A program made the translations under genes and the position numbers. This document shows, piece by piece, positions 1 through 64,000 of a stretch of DNA of 64,000 nt. The stretch is from Engraulis encrasicolus. Its lineage: Eukaryota > Chordata > Actinopteri > Clupeiformes > Engraulidae. The stretch's first letter is position 1, and each line of letters begins with the position of its first letter. Below the pieces are notes generated by a model that was not told the origin of the DNA, ran no database searches, and saw only the letters and a program-made list of their open reading frames with translations. The stretch spans positions 26,583,960 to 26,647,959 of the forward strand of contig NC_085865.1 of NCBI RefSeq assembly GCF_034702125.1, in the 5' to 3' direction.

Positions 1-93
1 CCAGTGTATGCTAGCTTTTTAGGTCGGCTACAGTAAGACATTAAACAGGAAGATTTGATTCTGTCTTGGCAGAATCTAGCCTAGCCTTTTCAA

Positions 94-300
94 GTTCAAG
101 TTCAAGTTCAAGTTCAAAAGTTTATTGCCATGTCGACATAGTCGATAGGAATTTTTCTTGCCACATCCCCAACATCAAAAACATACAATTGACAAGAACA
201 CAATAAATATAAATATGGATAGACATAACAATAGACAGAAAGGGTCCCAGCAGTCATTGGACAACAGTTAAATTACAGATAACCCTGAGTGTTACTTGAC
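94..300 (-). mobile_element. Possible LINE 3' fragment with (TTCAAG)n tail
   Basis: A (TTCAAG)n tract at about 98-118 adjoins a sequence reading AGTTTATTGCCATG, a form seen at the 3' ends of fish non-LTR elements. No coding part is present. The rest of 1-500 shows nothing. Confidence 0.4.
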
Positions 301-495
301 ATTTAATTTGTCTGGTGCAGGGTCTAACTGCTTGATCACCAGACTAATCTGAATACCCTAGTGTTGTTTGTGTTTGGTTTGTGCTTTTAGTCACCCACCA
401 CCCACCCCCTGTGCCTTACAACTAAATGGTCCAGTGAGCATACAGGCCAGATGGCTGCCGTATTTAGCCAGCAGCCTCTGCTGCTCTGCTAGCTG

Positions 496-770
496 CTAGA
501 GGTTCCCAAACTGAGGGTCGCAAAGGTAATGTAGGGGGGTCACAGAGTGGATGGAGTAGGCTATTTGCCTACAACCGTGTGTGATTCCGTGTAATATAAT
601 CATTCCATAAATTGGTTAGTAACACTATTCACTTCTATGGTTATGGAATTTATTTATTTTGTGTTTACTCTGTGAATTTCTTGTGAAAATGTATCTGGGA
701 GGTGGCGGTAATGAAAATATTCTTAGGTCCAGTACGGGGGTCACAGCAGAAAAGGTTTGGGAACCACTGG
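496..770. mobile_element. hAT-like MITE
   Basis: Inverted ends ggttcccaaact and ggtttgggaacc flank about 275 bp with no coding capacity. No target duplication was found. Nothing else is seen in 771-1320. Confidence 0.55.
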
Positions 771-1319
771 GGTAGCACAAATCCTGTTGCCCCTCCTCCC
801 CACTCCTCCTTAACCAATTGGGCTGAATGTTGTGGCTGGGTGCACTGGCACTGTCCCCATGTCCCCTTTAAAGTGCCCCCAAAGCAATGCCTCCCACAGG
901 GCCAGGTAGTCAGTCAGTAGGTGGTACCCATGCTGATACTAATGCATCCTTTGGAATAGACTGAGGTGAAGGTCATGACCCCATTTCTGCTTATGTGTGT
1001 GTGTTTGTGCATGTGTGCGTGTCTGTCTGTCTGTCTGTGCATAACTTTTTTGCTTGGATGGCTGTTCGTTCATTACTCTATTAACATCATTTTATTTAAA
1101 ATGAAAATGGATTAAAGTCCATTTTAATTCTAGCCAAGCGATAAAGATGCCAATGAAATCTGCTTGGTGGGAGGTACAGCTGCATTCCCACACTACACGA
1201 ACAGTGCTGAAGCTGCTGGACCATGATTCATTGGCATTTGCATGCTACTGTCTGCTGTTTGTCGTTACTGCATGTGATGAAGTGCAGAGGCAGAATGGAG
1301 GTGATTTGCACTGGGAACT

Positions 1320-1320
<1 letters not shown>

Positions 1321-1395
<75 letters not shown>
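1321..1395. repeat. (GA)n microsatellite
   Basis: Near-perfect dinucleotide tract. The stretch 1396-2815 shows nothing recognisable. Confidence 0.97.
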
Positions 1396-1399
<4 letters not shown>

Positions 1400-2815
1400 T
1401 AGACTGTGATCAAGGGAGTGTGAGAGAGAGAAATGTGTTGACCTTTACATCTCCTCACAGCGCTGTCGTAAAACAAATCCGAGTTTGAAAACTATTTTCT
1501 GATGTTGTGTGTGAACGCACAGAATAATCTTGCTGTCCTCATAAATGATGACATCAAGCTGAGATCAGTACCCCAATTCCCCTTCAGAAGACCTAGAAGG
1601 TAGTGAAAGGAAATACTGGAGGGGAAAAAAATGACTACACTGAATCAATACATGGGTGCCTTTCTCTAATGCGTAGTAGTTGTTAGCCAGTCAGCAACTT
1701 GGGTAGTTGCCAATGGGAAATTGCGTTGAAAACAATGATGTAGCTAACGTAGTTAGCAATGGTTTCGAGAAATGTGCCATCCTTTATCACATTGTTCACT
1801 AGTGTAGAAGTTGCACCAGTTTGTTCTCTACATAGCACTATAGCAGCATCCACAATGCTCACTCATCTTCTACAGACATCAACATCTATAGCTTGAACTT
1901 GGTCTTTGAAGACCAACTTTTCATCATCGTAGAGTAGAGTAGTGACTTTCGTATTCTTTACAGTCCAGGGCTTTCATTAACACCAATTTCAAACCATATA
2001 TCTGTACAACTCAGTGCTCTAAAAAAACAAGATGTCAATAGCGCTCACAATGCAGCATTAGATCACTGTACTTTAAAGAACATGAGAACATGGCTGACTT
2101 TATCAGTAGTTGTTCACTCCCTGAAAAGAAATGCCTTTTCACTCTACTCTAGTCAACTCTACTCTAGATATTTTACTACTCTATGTAAGCTTAGCTGTAG
2201 TAGGCGAGATAGTGTTTTATATTCTTCATTTTGTTTTGTTTTGTACTACCCACAATGAAAATTAGTATGGTAAATACTTTTTTTCCAATCTCTCACCATG
2301 TCTTCTCCTCATGTCTTGCTCGCTTTTTGCCATGGTGCCTAATAGCTTCGGCAGACTTTGGGAAGGGTTATCCCCACAACAGAGAGATTTGGCTAGTTTA
2401 CCTCAGAGCTTCTCAGAGGCTCCAACTGATTGTTAAAAGAGTGTGTTTCAGCAGTTTGACAGCACTGAGAGAGAGAGAGAGAAAGCAACTGTAGCACTCA
2501 GGCTATGTGTGGGGGTGGACTTGTCTTTTGGCTGTTTCATTTGGGACCTCCTCTCACATAAGAGAAACGAGGCAGCAAAAGTACAAAAGTGGTTGAAGTG
2601 CTTTTTTCTGTTAGCATCAGCAGGGTAGTTAACTTGTAAGTAATAAATGTGTGATGGCTGTTGTGAGGTGTCTCTCACTGATCTGATCATTCCCACATCT
2701 TTAAAGACCCATAACTGGCTTCTGTGTGTCACATGTCTCTCTGTCAGTACCTTCTGATCACAATGATTTAGTATGATGGAAGTGGAGAGTTTTGATACAT
2801 TTGCATTGCCTCTTA

Positions 2816-3169
2816 TACACAGTAAATTTGCCAGTGTTAATTTTGCAGTGTTAAGGCTTATTAACACTATTGGAGTAATTCCAACACCAAATGGAGTGAG
2901 ATGCTCTTCAGTGTCAGTGACAAATGAAGTTGTTAAATTGTGTGGAGTTAGAAGTACTCCAGAGAGCCCCCGCCTCCTCGAGGTGATGGAGTTTGTCTGC
3001 GCCATTGTATGCTTCTCGAAACTGCTTTACTCTTTAATAGTGTTAGCTTAACACTATAAATCTAACATCAGTGTTTAACACTGATCTGGAGCAGGACCAA
3101 ATAGACACTAGAACAGTGTTAATTTTAACTCTTTAAGTGTTATTTTAACACTACAAAATGTACTGTGTA
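2816..3169. mobile_element. MITE-like element with TACACAGTA ends
   Basis: Inverted ends tacacagtaaattt and the complement of atgtactgtgta enclose AT-rich sequence with several AGTGTTAA motifs. A target duplication is not evident. Confidence 0.5.
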
Positions 3170-3220
3170 GGAAGCCTGCTTGTTTTCCTTCTTTCTTTTT
3201 CATTATTTGCTTGTTTGGGT

Positions 3221-3222
3221 GT

Positions 3223-3306
<84 letters not shown>
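3221..3306. repeat. (TTTC)n microsatellite
   Basis: Tetranucleotide tract, about 21 units. Confidence 0.97.
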
Positions 3307-3479
3307 TTCTAGTCACATCAATTACAATTGCCTAGTTGTTACCTACAGCATTGTGCATTTGTCAAAGCACTGCTTGAACATGTCATCATCGATGTTGACA
3401 TCGAAGATTCATCTGGTCTTGATTCAAGCGGTCTTGGTTCATGCGGTCATTGAGCTCAAGCCTGTTTTATTGGCTTAAA

Positions 3480-4246
3480 CGTATTTGAAGGGTGAAGGAA
3501 AGCTACCCCATGCAGGTGACCGAATGACATCCTTTATTGACATTCACCTTAAATGGCATCTAATCCCTCTGTGCCCTGACAGTGAGAATAAGGCAGGTGT
3601 AGCTATTTTAAATGTAGCTGTTTCAATCTAATGTAGAAAGTTAGATAATTTATTTCGCCTTAATGCAATGTGGGAAAGATTAAAAACCTGTGCAATACAG
3701 TATCACTTACAGTAAAACTTTGACCTTAGGCCAGAGTGATGCCAGTATTAGGCAGTGGCTATACTGGCCATGCCCTTGGGCGTCAGGCCACGCAACTCAG
3801 CAGTCTGAGGACACGCTAAAGTAGCATTAGTGCGGTGTAGAGAAGCTGTTTGTGGTTTGGAATGGAAGTGAACAACATAAAGGGCATTTAACAAAGAGCA
3901 CAGCTATGGGGCGGCTATGGGACTGGGCAGCAGACATTCCTTTCTGTGTGCGACAGTGTTTCTCTCACCTCAGGCCAAAACCATAGTGCAATGCCTCACT
4001 GGCATGGCACAGTAGCGATAACGTCCCAAGTAGGGGTCTAAATTGGGAAGTCAGACTTGATAAGGAGTCCCCGACAGCGGGCGAGCGAGCAAGGGGAGCG
4101 AATGCCGCAGCAACACAGGGAGTCATAGAGGACGAGCGGTCAGTCATATCGGGGTTGGACTGCGAATCGGGCGCAAACTGGTCTACGCCAACTCATTGCA
4201 GGACTACATTTTTAATTTTTTACCAGTTTTTCGACGTTTTTAAGCG
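3480..4246 (+). promoter_or_regulatory. Possible nebl promoter and 5' untranslated region
   Basis: This lies directly upstream of the first coding exon. A CATTCCT motif at 3935-3941 matches the M-CAT site bound by TEAD factors in muscle genes. An in-frame taa stops two codons before the ATG. No convincing TATA box or CArG box is seen and no start site can be placed. The assignment rests on position and one short motif. Confidence 0.3.
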
Positions 4247-61630
<57,384 letters not shown>

Positions 61631-62295
61631 GTAAAGTGATTCAAAAGGAGTTCAGTGATTAAAGTAAAGTGTGAGTAAAAGTGAGTTAGGTCAACAAACT
61701 ATACGCTTTGGGCATACACTCCATATATACTCCATATCTTTCTCTGTAATGAGGTTTTTACATAGTTTCTGTTTGGTAGACACTCTTCAAGAAGAGGACA
61801 ACATTAAATGAGCCATGTCATCTGTTACAGCTACCTGCATATTTGTATAGATCACTGGAATGTTGAAAGTGATTGACTGTGAAAGTCAGGTATCCACCTT
61901 ACACGTAATTCTTCTGTAGAAAAAAGTTGACCCCAGTGGGTAAAAAAGCAAACAGCGGTATTGGGTACATTTTCACTTTATACAATAGCTGCATAGGCAC
62001 TTTTCTTTCTGCACTTTCAAAAGTATTGATTAATGCCAAAGTTTCAAGAAGTTTCATCAGCACTGACAGTGACCTCTCTTGAGGTGTGTTCAAAATTCAA
62101 TCCACTTTTCAAGCCATCAGCCGAACAGAAGGCAAAGTCAAGCCTTAATTATGGCACAGAAGCAAGAAAGTATGCATTGTGATGGAGTCAAACTAGAACA
62201 CCACCCACTTCTGTCTATTTCTCTTCCTCTGTATCCCCACCTCTCTCGTCTCTCTTTTTCTGTATACTTTTTGTCTGTATCCCCCTCCCCCCACA

Positions 62296-62325
62296 TCTCT
62301 CTCTCTCTGTCTCTCTGTCTCTCTG

Positions 62326-62410
<85 letters not shown>
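62296..62410. repeat. (CT)n microsatellite
   Basis: CT tract with gtct interruptions at its left. Nothing else is recognised in 61631-62770. Confidence 0.97.
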
Positions 62411-62413
<3 letters not shown>

Positions 62414-62774
62414 ATGGTGTGATATAACTATTAAAACCATAAACCATCTCTCTTTCTCCTCCCTCACATCCTCTTTCTAATGCTCTGTGAGCTGAGTCAT
62501 CTAGTGATGATCGCAGACACCCCGACTAAAGACCAGTGACTAATCAGCTTGAGCTTCTGTTTCGCTTCATCATCCTTCATATTATCACACATTATCCAAA
62601 TCAATGTGAAATTGAAATGGATGTACAGCAGGTTGCATGTCCGTTACGCTTTATGTCAAGTTAATATGCTTTAACTTGCAACAAAACACAGCATTTATAG
62701 CAATCAATAAATATCAAACAGTGTTTCGTAATATTTAACAACCCTTACTGTGTTAGTAGCTACTTTACTGTTTA

Positions 62775-64000
62775 TTGTATTTCATTTCATTTATTTAAAC
62801 TCGAAGAATCATTGAGGGCCCAGCCCTCATTTACAATGATGTCGAGTAAAACAAACAATTGCACATATAAAATCATATATAAACAACGAACATACACAAT
62901 ACACCATAAATCATATAAAAAGTAAGAATTAAGACAACTATGAATTAAAACTTATGAGTTAAAACAAGTGCAAGTATGTGATAAAAAACTTCCCAGTGTA
63001 ACTTTAAAATGTTCTAATGGCACAAAGGCTTGAAGACCCATCCTTTGTTGTAAGTTATTCCAAACTGAAGGTCCACAGACACTAAAAGCTGTTTTACCCA
63101 GTTCAGTGCGGGCATAAGGGACCTCCAGTAAAAAAATTGCTGCTGCGGGTTTGGTATGGGTTGGAGTGCCAAACTAAAAGAGATGAAATATAAAATGGGA
63201 GTTTGCCAGTGAGGGCCTTATAAATAAAAATAAAATAATGCATGTCCCTTCTGTGAGAAAGTGGAGCCCACCCAACTTTATCATATAACAGGCAATGATG
63301 TGTACTATATGGATCCCCAGTAATAAAACGAAGAGCTGAATGATAGACAGTGTCAAGTGCCTTCAGATTAGAGAGTGGTGCATGTCTGTAAATAATATCA
63401 CCATAGTCAAGGGAAGACAGAAAAGTAGCTTCAATTAACTTTTTTCTGCAGAAAACAGGAAAGTGATATTTATTTCTGTGCAGGAAAGATAGCTTTTGTC
63501 TGAGCGTAGTGACAAGACAGTCAGTATGTTTCTTGAATGTGAACTTGTCATCTAGCCAGATTCCCAGGTACTTATAATGTGATACTCTCTCAATAACAGA
63601 CCCATCTAAAGTAGATATATTAAAATCATTTTTCATGCCATGCTTAGATCGAGTAAAGATCATACATTTAGTCTTGCTTACATTAAGTAGAAGCTTAAGA
63701 CTAATGAAGGCATTTTGTAGGATATTAAAAGACTGCTGCAATTTCTCCAAGGCTAGCTGTACAGAATCTGCAACACAATACAAAATTGTATCATCTGCAT
63801 ATAGATGAATAGAGCAGTTGGAAAGGAGAGAAAGTATGCTATTTATGTACATGGTGAAGAGTACCGGACCTAATACTGAACCTTGTGGGACCCCCTTGGT
63901 TATTAGCAGGGGGTCAGATTGAGTATTACCCAATTTTACAGTATGGTGTCTGTTTGAAAGGTAGCTCTGGAACCATTTACAGGCACTTGCATTAAAACCA
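62775..64000 (-). mobile_element. LINE retrotransposon, 3' part, continues past the window
   Basis: Minus-strand sequence encodes the C-terminal part of a reverse transcriptase followed by a 3' region ending near 62775 in simple AT-rich repeats. The 5' part lies beyond 64000. It sits in the intron after exon 65. Confidence 0.88.
63103..63933 (-). pseudogene. LINE reverse transcriptase, partial, probable frameshift
   Basis: The reading frame contains GVPQGSVLGPVLFTMYIN and YADDT, the conserved core of non-LTR reverse transcriptases, and a C-terminal part typical of jockey-like fish LINEs (HYFIFIYKALTGKLP). It ends early near 63103, after a run of seven T on the minus strand at about 63129-63135. 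The next frame continues with plausible family-like coding sequence, which suggests a one-base homopolymer frameshift. The ATG at 63933 is only the first methionine in view; the frame opens upstream. Confidence 0.85.

Noticed and set aside
2448..3005. 185-residue minus-strand ORF
   Set aside because: It overlaps a MITE and a GA-rich stretch, shows no recognisable domain and no splice context.

Overview
The window is vertebrate genomic DNA, almost certainly from a teleost fish. It holds short phase-0 exons separated by introns packed with (CA)n, (CT)n and other microsatellites, several hAT-type non-autonomous elements with 8-bp target duplications, a piggyBac-like element, a tRNA-derived SINE and a LINE. 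The species cannot be named from the sequence alone.

One protein-coding gene fills the window on the + strand, from an ATG at 4247 to at least 61630, and it runs off the right edge. I recognise 65 coding exons, all in phase 0, giving about 2,366 codons. The protein belongs to the nebulin family, whose modules of about 35 residues each bind one actin subunit. The order of parts matches nebulette (NEBL) rather than nebulin: a short acidic N-terminus with its own start codon, a linker ending ARRCSLILSD, a first module of the KYKEEYEKSK type, then a module type ending in S(E/D), then modules with HAMDVNKKQS, LDRPDI and LLDRPDIEHAKK.

The striking feature is that the second module type, present once at this position in human nebulette as I recall it, is here repeated 59 times in tandem, one exon per module (R1-R59, 7922-53916). 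By eye the copies follow a seven-module register. Four near-identical seven-exon cassettes (R4-R10, R11-R17, R18-R24, R25-R31; 12976-28285) are clearly recent genomic duplications. Older, more diverged copies follow (R32-R59) in the same register with two apparent module losses. Nebulin independently has seven-module super-repeats matched to the tropomyosin/troponin repeat, so this gene may encode a greatly lengthened nebulette that works as a thin-filament ruler.

Layout: 1-4246 upstream flank with repeats and a possible muscle promoter; 4247-6558 N-terminal exons and module 1; 7922-28285 modules R1-R31; 28534-53916 modules R32-R59; 56757-61630 the modules corresponding to nebulette modules 3-5; 61631-64000 intron containing a minus-strand LINE. 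No other gene, RNA gene or CRISPR array is supported.
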